Source of the DNA: an uncultured Flavobacteriales bacterium
Lineage (GTDB): Bacteria; Bacteroidota; Bacteroidia; Flavobacteriales_G; Salibacteraceae
DNA length: 64,000 nucleotides
Assembly: GCA_943788775.1 (NCBI GenBank)
Contig: CALSRO010000009.1
Span: 62,001-126,000, forward strand
Direction of reading: 5' to 3'
The notes beneath the pieces are model-generated. The model did not search any database. It saw only the letters and a program-made list of their open reading frames with translations, and was not told where the DNA came from. Every line of letters begins with the position of its first letter. Positions within the stretch are counted from its first letter, which is position 1. Made by a program: the position numbers and the translations under genes. Positions 7,824 to 14,430 of the stretch are shown piece after piece.

Positions 7824-8117
7824 TTAGAGTCCATTTTGTGCTTTAGCCATTACTTTCCCATTTGAAAAAGTAATTGAAATCACTTTTGTACCAGATTGCC
7901 ATGTCATTACTTCAGAGCTAATATTTCCTCCATATTCTCCGAGATCAACATTTGAAGATGCTTGCGATTCTCCTTTACCAAGTATTGACTCTACTTGAGA
8001 TATTGACATGCCATTGGATATTTTCCCATAGTTATCTTTATTTATTTTTCCAGAACAACTAGTCAACATTGTTGCGCTAAAAATCAATACTGTTAAAATC
8101 GTTATTATTTTTTTCAT
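7824..8117 (-). CDS. Cassette 9: BamE/SmpA-like small lipoprotein
   Basis: A 97-residue lipoprotein: signal peptide MKKIITILTVLIFSATMLTSC, then NYGKISNGMSISQVESILGKGES, which matches the start of the SmpA/BamE-like or DUF3862 fold (the NGMS..V...LG.P pattern), and a C-terminal strand pair around MTWQSGTKVISITFSNGKV. BamE proper works in outer-membrane protein assembly; this family has many members of unknown role, so only the fold is inferred. It is the first gene of cassette 9 and is preceded by the 153-bp leader also found before the lipoprotein gene of cassette 2. Confidence 0.7.
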   Translation of the reverse strand: MKKIITILTVLIFSATMLTSCSGKINKDNYGKISNGMSISQVESILGKGESQASSNVDLGEYGGNISSEVMTWQSGTKVISITFSNGKVMAKAQNGL

Positions 8118-8132
8118 TTTAAATTGTTTTCG

Positions 8133-8285
8133 TACTCAAAAGGCTTTTCAGAATACGCCCCGTTTTTTTGAGTGGGATCTGGTCTCCACTTTTTTTCAAA
8201 TTTACTTTTTTTTGTCACTTTGGGTGGTCAGCCCTTTGGCTTTCGCAGACCGGCTTTTGTCGTTTTAACTTGCCCATAACGGTTT
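8133..8285 (-). repeat. 153-bp leader repeat, copy in cassette 9
   Basis: Identical base for base to 17643-17795. It covers the start of the cassette (GTTATGGGC) and runs up to 16 bases before the first gene. On the minus strand it contains TAAATTTG (8197-8204), which fits the Bacteroidota -7 element TAnnTTTG, although no clear -33 TTTG is present at the right distance. Near the gene it has an ACTCAAAA / TTTTGAGT inverted repeat. I infer a shared cassette leader that may carry the promoter. Confidence 0.8.
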
Positions 8286-8407
8286 TCGCTATGGCTAGTG
8301 CGGTATATGGAAACGTTTACGTCCGTCTCAGGCGGATGGTTATTGACAGGGAAAAGTATCATTTTTTAGTTTCAATGCAGCATTGGCTATAGCCGATGTT
8401 GGGCACC
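8272..8407 (-). repeat. attC-like site 8
   Basis: 136 bp. Outer arms are GCCCATAACGG (8272-8282) and GATGTTGGGCACC (8395-8407). The inner stem pairs GCTATGGCTAGTGC with GCATTGGCTATAGC, differing only at positions that allow G-T pairing. The GTTGGGC core fits the classical GTTRRRY consensus. It separates cassettes 8 and 9. Confidence 0.75.
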
Positions 8408-8413
8408 GTTTTT

Positions 8414-8737
8414 TTAATTCACGAATGTTTCTTGAATTACGGATTTGCACTTTTCAATCTCGTCTCTCGATATTTTTCCAAGAGATTTAATCACGCGACT
8501 TTTGTCTATAGTTCTAATTTGATCTATTGCTGCAGCTCCAATTTTGTTATTATGATTAATTACAATTCTAGTCGGGTAGCTTTTCTCAGCTGTTGTCATC
8601 GGTGCGACCACAACAGTTCTTAAATACTTATTCATCTCGTTAGGAGAAATTACGAGACATGGTCTTGTTTTTTTAATCTCGCTTCCTGTGGTAGGGTCGA
8701 GGTTAACAAGAATAATGTCGTATTGCTTTATGTCCAT
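8414..8737 (-). CDS. Cassette 8: MazF/PemK-family toxin
   Basis: A 107-residue protein matching the MazF/PemK endoribonuclease family: QYDIILVNLDPTTGSEIKKTRPCLVISP at the N-terminus (the G-x-E-xx-K-x-RP-x-lV-iSp signature), VVVAPMTT in the middle and the IDQIRTIDKSRV motif. It would cleave mRNA when freed from its antitoxin. It overlaps the antitoxin gene by 10 bases. The gene ends 7 bases from the attC-like core, so cassette 8 is a compact toxin-antitoxin cassette, a type common in sedentary integrons, where it is thought to stabilise the array. Confidence 0.9.
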   Translation of the reverse strand: MDIKQYDIILVNLDPTTGSEIKKTRPCLVISPNEMNKYLRTVVVAPMTTAEKSYPTRIVINHNNKIGAAAIDQIRTIDKSRVIKSLGKISRDEIEKCKSVIQETFVN

Positions 8738-8973
8738 TCTTCAAAGTTTTCATCTTCGAAAACATCATCCATTAAAAGATGGTCGTCCTGACGATCGTGC
8801 ATTTGTTTGAATGCTTTTTCCCATCCTTTTCGAGGCTGTGCTGTAGGTTTTAAAATGATATATCCTTTTTCAAGCACCAACTCAACAGTGTCTTTGATGT
8901 TGTATCGGGTCAGAATATCTTTTGAGAGTCTGAGTCCTTTAGAGTTTCCAATTTTAATAACTGAGATTTCCAT
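8728..8973 (-). CDS. Cassette 8: AbrB/MazE-family antitoxin
   Basis: An 81-residue protein with an N-terminal SpoVT/AbrB swapped-hairpin DNA-binding domain (ISVIKIGNSKGLRLSKDILTRYNIKDTVELVLEKGYIILKP) and an acidic C-terminal tail (DDVFEDENFEEWT) suited to neutralise the toxin. It lies upstream of the toxin in the same transcript, and families of this type bind their own promoter, so autoregulation is expected. 5' flank: about 70 AT-rich bases up to attC-like site 7. Confidence 0.9.
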   Translation of the reverse strand: MEISVIKIGNSKGLRLSKDILTRYNIKDTVELVLEKGYIILKPTAQPRKGWEKAFKQMHDRQDDHLLMDDVFEDENFEEWT

Positions 8974-9046
8974 GACTTTAAAAATGTAATTACAAAGTTA
9001 TTACAAAAGTTTAAACTTTGATGATCTTCTTTTTTTATTTTTAAAT

Positions 9047-9183
9047 GGTGCTCAACGGTTTGCAGCTACCCGAAGGGCGGGACTTTTACCACAAAACTTG
9101 ATTTGAAAAACTAATTTTTGATTAAGCACAAAACTTTCTTTGGAACACGAAACCCCGCCTTTTGGGTAGGTGCTGTTACAAGC
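9047..9183 (-). repeat. attC-like site 7
   Basis: 137 bp. Outer arms GGTGCTCAACGG and GCTGTTACAAGC. The inner stem pairs GCAGCTACCCGAAGGGCGGG (9061-9080) with CCCGCCTTTTGGGTAGGTGC (9154-9173), mostly with G-T-tolerant differences. It separates cassettes 7 and 8. The 145 bases after it (9184-9328) hold no gene that I can see. Confidence 0.75.
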
Positions 9184-9328
9184 TGGCCGTTCTTGTCATT
9201 CAATATTCTGTCTTTCATTTTTGCTGCATATTTTCTGTCCGTGCGTTTGGGTAGGCAAGCTCTTTTGCAGATTTTGGTCGTGTGTCAGCTTGTGCGTCCT
9301 GCAAATGTGCTTGACTACGAAGCGTTAG

Positions 9329-9673
9329 CTATTGTTTTGCTCTATTTATGGAATAAGCTATCAAAACATAAATCAAAAGGAGTATCCCGTTTGTAATTAT
9401 GTAGCTTGGCTCTGAAAAACTCAAGAAGTTGAAAATTAAGTTACTAATTAGGGCAATTGCAAAGAAAATACCTGAAACAACTCGAATATTTGTTGTTGTT
9501 CGTGATTGCTCAAAGCTTAAACCTATACTTAAAGCCAATGTAACTGATAGAAACACAAAACTGCCAACACTTAAAAGTATTTGGTTTTCACCATCGTGAA
9601 AATTATACAAGCCATAAGCGATAAGACCACTTACCGCTATGGCTATTATTGTTTGTACAAGATTTATTTTCAT
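9329..9673 (-). CDS. Cassette 7: small membrane protein
   Basis: A 114-residue protein with four predicted membrane segments (about 7-24, 33-52, 66-85 and 91-108) and no conserved motif that I can identify. It is the last gene of a four-gene cassette and lies 3 bases after the stop of the GYF-domain gene, so it is almost certainly co-expressed with it. Function unknown. Confidence 0.65.
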   Translation of the reverse strand: MKINLVQTIIAIAVSGLIAYGLYNFHDGENQILLSVGSFVFLSVTLALSIGLSFEQSRTTTNIRVVSGIFFAIALISNLIFNFLSFSEPSYIITNGILLLIYVLIAYSINRAKQ

Positions 9674-9676
9674 AAG

Positions 9677-10030
9677 CTATTTATTTTGTTGAAATGGTGG
9701 TGGAGTTAACGCAACTAATTTTAAAACTTCTGGTATTTGTTCTGCCATTTTCCAATTTGGCAAAGAGGGCATCCAGATATAAGTTTCTTTAGAAACTTTT
9801 TTTTCTGCTATCAAGCGAGCCAATTCTTGTTCAGAAAATGGGCCTGCTTGATTACCTTCAATCATAGCATAGAAAAACTTTTCTTTTGGTTTCGCCATTG
9901 AGTTCATTGCACCTGGAATGTGCATATTAGTCATTGATTCATTCATGGTTTTAACCATTTGCTGAGCAACAGCCATACCCATACCGAATTCAACTAATCT
10001 GTCTATTGAGAAAAAACTACTATCATCCAT
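9677..10030 (-). CDS. Cassette 7: GYF_2-domain protein
   Basis: 117 residues from the ATG at 10030; an upstream ATG at 10123 would add 31 residues that overlap the preceding gene and are out of character. The N-terminal part (FFSIDRLVEFGMGMAVAQQM) is helical. The C-terminal half is a GYF_2 domain: FFYAMIEGNQAGPFSEQELARLIAEKKVSKETYIWMPSLPNWKMAEQIPEV. Such domains bind partners and often occur next to membrane or SPFH proteins. It shares this domain with the C-terminus of the preceding SPFH gene, which suggests an internal duplication within the operon. Confidence 0.75.
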   Translation of the reverse strand: MDDSSFFSIDRLVEFGMGMAVAQQMVKTMNESMTNMHIPGAMNSMAKPKEKFFYAMIEGNQAGPFSEQELARLIAEKKVSKETYIWMPSLPNWKMAEQIPEVLKLVALTPPPFQQNK

Positions 10031-10055
10031 AATATTTTTTTTAGTGATTGATAAA

Positions 10056-11408
10056 TTAAGGTGCTGGCGGAGGAGGTGGAGGTGGAGGAACTGCGCCAAA
10101 TAATGATGATAATTCCTGAACATTTCCTGCTAATTCCCAATTTGCCATACCCTGTTTCCATACATAAGTATCTTTTGTAATTTGTCCACTTTGTACCATC
10201 TGTTGCAATTGTTGCCAACCAAACGGGCCACTTTGTTGACCATTTACTGAAATATTATATTGAACTTGAGGTGGTGGTGGTGGTGGAGTTTGTTTTTGTT
10301 CGTTCATTCCTTGCATCATCCCACCGACAGCACCTGCCATGCCAGAGCCAACTGCACCGCCCATTGCCATACTTGCCATCATTGAGCCGGGGTCCATCAT
10401 TCCGCCTCCAGTGCCACCACTACCACCAGCACCCATTTTTCCCATGCTTTCTGCTGCTGTTTTTGCAACTTCTGTTTGTTGGTTTAATTGATGAGCAGAA
10501 ATATTCTGAGTTTCTGTTTGGAGTTTCTGTGCTCTCTGTGCTTCTTCTCTTTGGATTCGCAAGGTTTCTTCCATGTTTAGAGCGTTAATGCCTTGCATAT
10601 CTTCCAAGTTTTTAATATTTACATCTGTTTGAGCAACAGTTGTTTTTGTTGTCTGCTCGGCTGTAACTTTTCTTAATTCTGCATATCCCTCACTTTCTTT
10701 GTCAACCTCGATTGTAGCTAAATCAAAACCTTTCATGTTAACTCCAAAATCATTTTCAAGTCTTGGTTTCAGATAGGAAGCAATTATCTCGTTTATTTCT
10801 AATAATTTCCTCTCCATCTGTAAAACAGGCATGCCTTTGTCAGCAGGAATATTTGTGATGACCCCTTTTACATATTTAGTTACGGCATCTTTAATTTGTT
10901 TATTAAAATCTTCCAACTCGAAATTTATTAAGCGGTTGAGTTTAATAAAGGCTTTGTAGTCTGTAAGGTTAAATGTAATTGTACCTCTTGCCGCCATTGG
11001 AACAGCAAAATCTAAAAATCTTGGGTCAAATACATCAAAATAAGGTATCCCAAATCTTACTTGTACGTTTCCTGAAAGATTAATAAAATAGATTTCTGCC
11101 TGAAATGGTGAAGCACCGCCAAAAGCAGCACCTACAATACTTGATAAAACTGGAAAGTTTGCAGTTTTTATTGTTTGGTCATAAGGACCAACAATAAAAT
11201 CTTGCATTGAACCATCTTTTTGTTGGTACACAAAAACGGCTAATTCTCCGTCCTTAACACGCAAACTACTTCCGTAGCGTATTGCATTTTCTCTTTTTGT
11301 TGAATTGGCTTCGCCCGAAGGTCTCCATTTCCAAACAAGATATTCTTGTTCATCACAGCGGATTACATCCATCAATCCGCCTTCTGATTTGTTTCCGAAT
11401 AGTCCCAT
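10056..11408 (-). CDS. Cassette 7: SPFH-domain protein with C-terminal GYF_2 domain
   Basis: 450 residues. The first 250 match the SPFH/band 7 group called virion-core-like (YdjI type): DVIRCDEQEYLVWKW, then IYFINLSGNVQVRFGIPY and the YLKPRLENDFGVNMKGFDLATIEVD segment. A coiled-coil region rich in Gln/Thr follows (260-320), then a Gly/Met-rich linker, a proline run and a GYF_2 domain (about 385-437: YNISVNGQQSGPFGWQQLQQM...TYVWKQGMANWELAGN), and a final proline run. SPFH proteins form scaffolds or rings on membranes. Neighbours: a zinc-ribbon protein upstream and a GYF protein and a membrane protein downstream, a likely complex. Confidence 0.85.
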   Translation of the reverse strand: MGLFGNKSEGGLMDVIRCDEQEYLVWKWRPSGEANSTKRENAIRYGSSLRVKDGELAVFVYQQKDGSMQDFIVGPYDQTIKTANFPVLSSIVGAAFGGASPFQAEIYFINLSGNVQVRFGIPYFDVFDPRFLDFAVPMAARGTITFNLTDYKAFIKLNRLINFELEDFNKQIKDAVTKYVKGVITNIPADKGMPVLQMERKLLEINEIIASYLKPRLENDFGVNMKGFDLATIEVDKESEGYAELRKVTAEQTTKTTVAQTDVNIKNLEDMQGINALNMEETLRIQREEAQRAQKLQTETQNISAHQLNQQTEVAKTAAESMGKMGAGGSGGTGGGMMDPGSMMASMAMGGAVGSGMAGAVGGMMQGMNEQKQTPPPPPPQVQYNISVNGQQSGPFGWQQLQQMVQSGQITKDTYVWKQGMANWELAGNVQELSSLFGAVPPPPPPPPAP

Positions 11409-11427
11409 ATTTCAATTATTTATTTGT

Positions 11428-12156
11428 TTACTTAATACCAAGTTCATTTGCATATTGCATGATTTCTTCAAGAGCTTTTTTGTCCTCTTTCATTGAGAAC
11501 TTTGCTTTCATTATTATTTGCTCACATTTTGTTTTCCAAACTGGAACAAATTCATTATGTGCTTTATTTTCAGGATTATTTTTTGTGAGGAAATTCCCAA
11601 TCTGTTTTGCTTTTGGCACTGCTAATGACAAGAATTCCAAAATATCATTCTTTGTTGTAGGAATTGGAAAATTTGATATTATTTCCATTTTCTTTTTATC
11701 CACTTTACCCGGACCTGTCAGGCCAGAAAATGATTTAGCATAAAAACTACCTATTGCTTTTAATGGATTGCTAGTGTCTGAATCTTCTTTTCTATTATCC
11801 TCAGCATCATTTAACATTATAAAAAGTTTGTCAATTGAGGCATTAGCTTCAATATTGCTAAATTCATGTCCGCAATCAGTACACTTTGTCTGAAAAGATT
11901 GAACCATTGCTCCACAAGCTGGGCATTTTTTTACATCTCCAAACTTGTCAGATTTTGGTGCTGCGGAAACTGGTGTTTCAACTTTCTTGTTGCTTTGCTG
12001 TTTTTCAAATAGTTTTGCCTCAAGTACCATTTCAAATTCATCAAGGTCAACCCCGAATGATTCTGCTTTTTTAAAAAGAATCTGTTTTTCTTTTTCTGTT
12101 AGCTCTCCATCCATAAGAGCCATTTCAATCAATTTTTCTAATTGTTCGTTGTACAT
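11428..12156 (-). CDS. Cassette 7: TerB-like and zinc-ribbon protein
   Basis: 242 residues. The N-terminus (YNEQLEKLIEMALMDGELTEKEKQILFKKAESFGVDLDEFEMVLEAKL) looks like the acidic, TerB-like helical module seen in zinc-ribbon proteins. A four-cysteine zinc ribbon follows: CPACGAMVQSFQTKCTDCG (about 78-96). The C-terminal part is helical and has no motif I recognise. It is the first gene of the cassette and is followed after 19 bases by the SPFH gene. TerB-like plus zinc-ribbon proteins accompanying SPFH proteins suggest a membrane-associated stress or defence complex, but no function is shown. Confidence 0.75.
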   Translation of the reverse strand: MYNEQLEKLIEMALMDGELTEKEKQILFKKAESFGVDLDEFEMVLEAKLFEKQQSNKKVETPVSAAPKSDKFGDVKKCPACGAMVQSFQTKCTDCGHEFSNIEANASIDKLFIMLNDAEDNRKEDSDTSNPLKAIGSFYAKSFSGLTGPGKVDKKKMEIISNFPIPTTKNDILEFLSLAVPKAKQIGNFLTKNNPENKAHNEFVPVWKTKCEQIIMKAKFSMKEDKKALEEIMQYANELGIK

Positions 12157-12386
12157 ACGATTAAAGATTTATTTGTTTTTGGCTCCTCTTTGGGTGGTTG
12201 CCTTCACCGTTATTATTGTCCTGCTTCGAGTGGGCAGGGAAAAAGCATGTGTGTGGCTGCGAAGGGAAGGTTGCAGGGAAGGGCAGCCACACTCTTGCTT
12301 TTGTGCGGTTGGCTTTCCATTTACTTCTTTGTCTCTATGCAGCAAAAATTTCATTCTCATTGTGTCGTTGTCTTTTTTTTCGGCTT

Positions 12387-12519
12387 GCTTGTAACGTTTT
12401 GCATATGGCTTGTGGCGGTTTCGAAGTACTTTCCTGTCCAACCGTGACTAAAAAGGGTAAAAGCCGCAACGCAAGATAACCAACTTTCCCGCCATAAGCT
12501 ATATGCGTTGTTGTAAGGC
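12387..12519 (-). repeat. attC-like site 6
   Basis: 133 bp. Outer arms GCTTGTAACG and GTTGTTGTAAGGC. The inner stem pairs GCATATGGCTTGTGGCGG (12401-12418) with CCGCCATAAGCTATATGC, differing only at positions that allow G-T pairing. The central part shares AGTACTTT-CTGTCCA with the central part of attC-like site 2. This is the only full site with AACGTTT instead of AACGGTT. It separates cassettes 6 and 7. Confidence 0.75.
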
Positions 12520-12589
12520 GTTTTTCTTTTAAAAGTCAGCGTCCGTAATTACCAAAACGTATTCGTGACTTGCTACGGCCCTCTGGTCA

Positions 12590-12913
12590 TCAACGTCCGA
12601 AGTCCAATTGGATAATAATTTGTAATCTTTTGTCAAAGTGTCGCCTAGTGGCATTTGTGATTATTAAATCATTTCCGAACATAGCAGTTGGCTCAAAGAA
12701 TTCTATCTGTTTTCCTCGTTTACTCCAAGCTGCGACATCCTTTTTCTCGTTCGGTTTTATTGTTTGGTCTATGTCGGTAGAATGGATAATGTCTGAACCG
12801 TCAACATTGATAACAATTGAAGATTGGTTGTCGATATAGTAATCAACGTAAGTTTCCTTTTCACAAGAACTTAAGAAAATTACTATCAGAAATAGAAATG
12901 ATAATTGTTTCAT
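12590..12913 (-). CDS. Cassette 6: small lipoprotein
   Basis: A 107-residue protein with a lipoprotein signal peptide (MKQLSFLFLIVIFLSSC) and a beta-rich mature part (ETYVDYYIDNQSSIVINVDGSDI). The pattern of a short extracellular beta-sandwich (NQSS.I...G..) is common in Bacteroidota, but I cannot assign a family. It is the sole gene of cassette 6; about 70 bases of 3' flank lie between its stop and the cassette end. Confidence 0.6.
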   Translation of the reverse strand: MKQLSFLFLIVIFLSSCEKETYVDYYIDNQSSIVINVDGSDIIHSTDIDQTIKPNEKKDVAAWSKRGKQIEFFEPTAMFGNDLIITNATRRHFDKRLQIIIQLDFGR

Positions 12914-12968
12914 ATTATTTGCTTGATTATTTTGGAGTTTAACGTCATTAATCGCAGTTTATTTTAAT

Positions 12969-13034
12969 GCCTTACAACGGTTTGGCTATGCGCAGTATAC
13001 CGCAGGGTATTGCGTATAGGTGTTGTTGGCGATA
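12969..13034 (-). repeat. attC-like site 5
   Basis: 66 bp, the compact form. Outer arms GCCTTACAACGG and TGTTGTTGGCGATA. The stem pairs GGCTATGCGCAGTATACC with GGTATTGCGTATAGG around a GCAG loop. It separates cassettes 5 and 6. Confidence 0.75.
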
Positions 13035-13091
13035 GTTGTTCTTTTTTTGTTTTTATTCGCTAATTTACAAAAATGATTTTAGCTTCGAGCT

Positions 13092-13352
13092 ATGAAACCA
13101 AATGAAATAGCGCAGATTTTTTCAAAGTATTTAGAAGAAGGTACGACTGCGAAAGGAATAAAAGTTCAATCTTTTTTTAGCAGGCTTTCGCCTTCTCAAA
13201 AGCGATTAGTAGCAAAGAATATTTCAAAAGCGTATGCTACATTTTTGGAAGAAGAGAAAGCGAAGTCCGATCTAAGAAAAAAGAAAAAACAGGAGATTTC
13301 TGATCTTAAAAGAAAGGCCAAGGAGCTAGGTCTTGTCATTTCTGAAGCATAG
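13092..13352 (+). CDS. Cassette 5: small basic protein, reversed orientation
   Basis: An 86-residue helical protein rich in lysine. The C-terminal half (EEEKAKSDLRKKKKQEISDLKRKAKELGLVISEA) looks like a coiled coil followed by a short KAKELGL tail, reminiscent of small DNA-binding or histone-like proteins, but I cannot assign a family. It is the only gene of the array on the plus strand, so relative to the recombinase and its attC-like sites it lies backwards. About 57 AT-rich bases precede the ATG at 13092 inside the cassette and could hold its own promoter. Confidence 0.6.
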   Translation: MKPNEIAQIFSKYLEEGTTAKGIKVQSFFSRLSPSQKRLVAKNISKAYATFLEEEKAKSDLRKKKKQEISDLKRKAKELGLVISEA

Positions 13353-13410
13353 GCTGCTTATTAAGTGACTTATTGACGTTCCTTTTTTCGATTATTATTG
13401 AATCTCGAAT

Positions 13411-13474
13411 TATCGCCAACGGTTCTGGCTAACAAACGTGTCCCGAAGGGCATTGCGTATAGGTTTTGTTGGCA
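13411..13474 (-). repeat. attC-like site 4
   Basis: 64 bp, compact form. Outer arms TATCGCCAACGG and GTTTTGTTGGCA. The stem pairs CTGGCTAACAAACGTGTCCC (imperfect) with GGGCATTGCGTATAGG around a GAA loop. It separates cassettes 4 and 5; cassette 5 has 10-bp perfect mirror ends (GTTGGCGATA / TATCGCCAAC). Confidence 0.7.
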
Positions 13475-13478
13475 AACG

Positions 13479-14258
13479 TTATTTTTCCAGTGTTAAAGAT
13501 TCGTCTTGATAGTCTACCTCTATTTTCCCAAATCTATTAAGCGCAGATTGACCGAGTAATAGAGGGGCTTCTAAATTATCGACTACAGAGGCTTCAACAT
13601 TCCTAATAGTATAATTTCCAAGTTTAACTTCTCTCAAATTTATTACTGTCCCAGTGCTGATGTCACCATTCGCATCAATGAAATCTTGCTCACCAACTAT
13701 ATCGTCTTTAGTCAGTTTTCCCTGTTTATACAGAAAATACGCCTCTGTATTTGATATAGAAATGGAGCTAGCACCTGTGTCAAATATGAAAAACATCTCT
13801 GTACCATTAATAACAACGGGGATATGATAAACTCCACCGAACTTCTGCATCTTAATGGTTGTTTTCTCGCCATTGGGTGCTGTTTCAATTGGATTGTTTG
13901 AGTAAATGGCTTTTGACTTGACCATATTTTCAGCTTTTTTAACTTTCCTTATATTCTCTCGATCAAGACTTGTTAAGAACGATTGCACATTATCATATCT
14001 GGGTTCATACCAATCAAACTGGTTGAAATAATCTTTTAAGTCTTTCGATTTGAATTTTCTTCCTCTTCTAGCATAAACCTCATTTCTCTTGATTCTTAGA
14101 TTTTCAAGATTGAGATCAATTAGCTCTTCAAAGTCATAAGTTATTAAAATCTCCTGCGCCTGTGAATTGTTATTAGCATTCGAGTCGTTTTTAGAATTAT
14201 TACAGGATAGTATAGTTCCTAAAACGAGAAATAAAAAAAGTCTTCTTGTCAATTTCAT
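13479..14258 (-). CDS. Cassette 4: YARHG domain fused to retropepsin-like aspartic protease
   Basis: A 259-residue lipoprotein (signal peptide ending LGTILSC). Residues about 45-110 form a YARHG domain (LNLENLRIKRNEVYARRGRKFKSKDLKDYFNQFDWYEPRYD), a module thought to be extracellular. Residues about 135-257 form a single-domain, retropepsin-like aspartic protease: VINGTEMFFIFDTGASSISIS with the catalytic DTGA motif, and a C-terminal LLLGQSALNRFGKIEVD segment with the LLGxxxL motif that closes the fold. Such enzymes work as dimers. It is exported and lipid-anchored, facing outside or the periplasm. Single gene of cassette 4, ending 5 bases after the attC-like core. Confidence 0.85.
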   Translation of the reverse strand: MKLTRRLFLFLVLGTILSCNNSKNDSNANNNSQAQEILITYDFEELIDLNLENLRIKRNEVYARRGRKFKSKDLKDYFNQFDWYEPRYDNVQSFLTSLDRENIRKVKKAENMVKSKAIYSNNPIETAPNGEKTTIKMQKFGGVYHIPVVINGTEMFFIFDTGASSISISNTEAYFLYKQGKLTKDDIVGEQDFIDANGDISTGTVINLREVKLGNYTIRNVEASVVDNLEAPLLLGQSALNRFGKIEVDYQDESLTLEK

Positions 14259-14277
14259 ATTAATGTCTTTTAATGTG

Positions 14278-14411
14278 TGCCAACGGTTAGTATAAGAATA
14301 GTAGCGGATTAAAATGCACTAACTTTTCGGTTAAACACAGACCTTTTTTATATTTACTTACTTTCGTTTTAGCGATTAAACCGCTATTATTTTTATACTT
14401 TGTTGTACTTA
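14278..14411 (-). repeat. attC-like site 3
   Basis: 134 bp. Outer arms TGCCAACGG and TTTGTTGTACTTA. The inner stem pairs AGTATAAGAATAGTAGCGG (14291-14309) with CCGCTATTATTTTTATACT, with only G-T-tolerant differences. It separates cassettes 3 and 4. Confidence 0.75.
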
Positions 14412-14430
14412 GTTTATTTTAATTCAATCC

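Noticed and set aside
8168-8392. Plus-strand reading frame in the leader repeat and attC-like site 8 (and its twin at 17615-17797)
   Set aside because: It lies wholly within the leader and site and has no natural start or family; the second copy is open only over the shared part.
11282-11743. Plus-strand reading frame opposite the SPFH and zinc-ribbon genes
   Set aside because: Phe/Ile-rich complement of AT-rich coding sequence with no family and no codon pattern.
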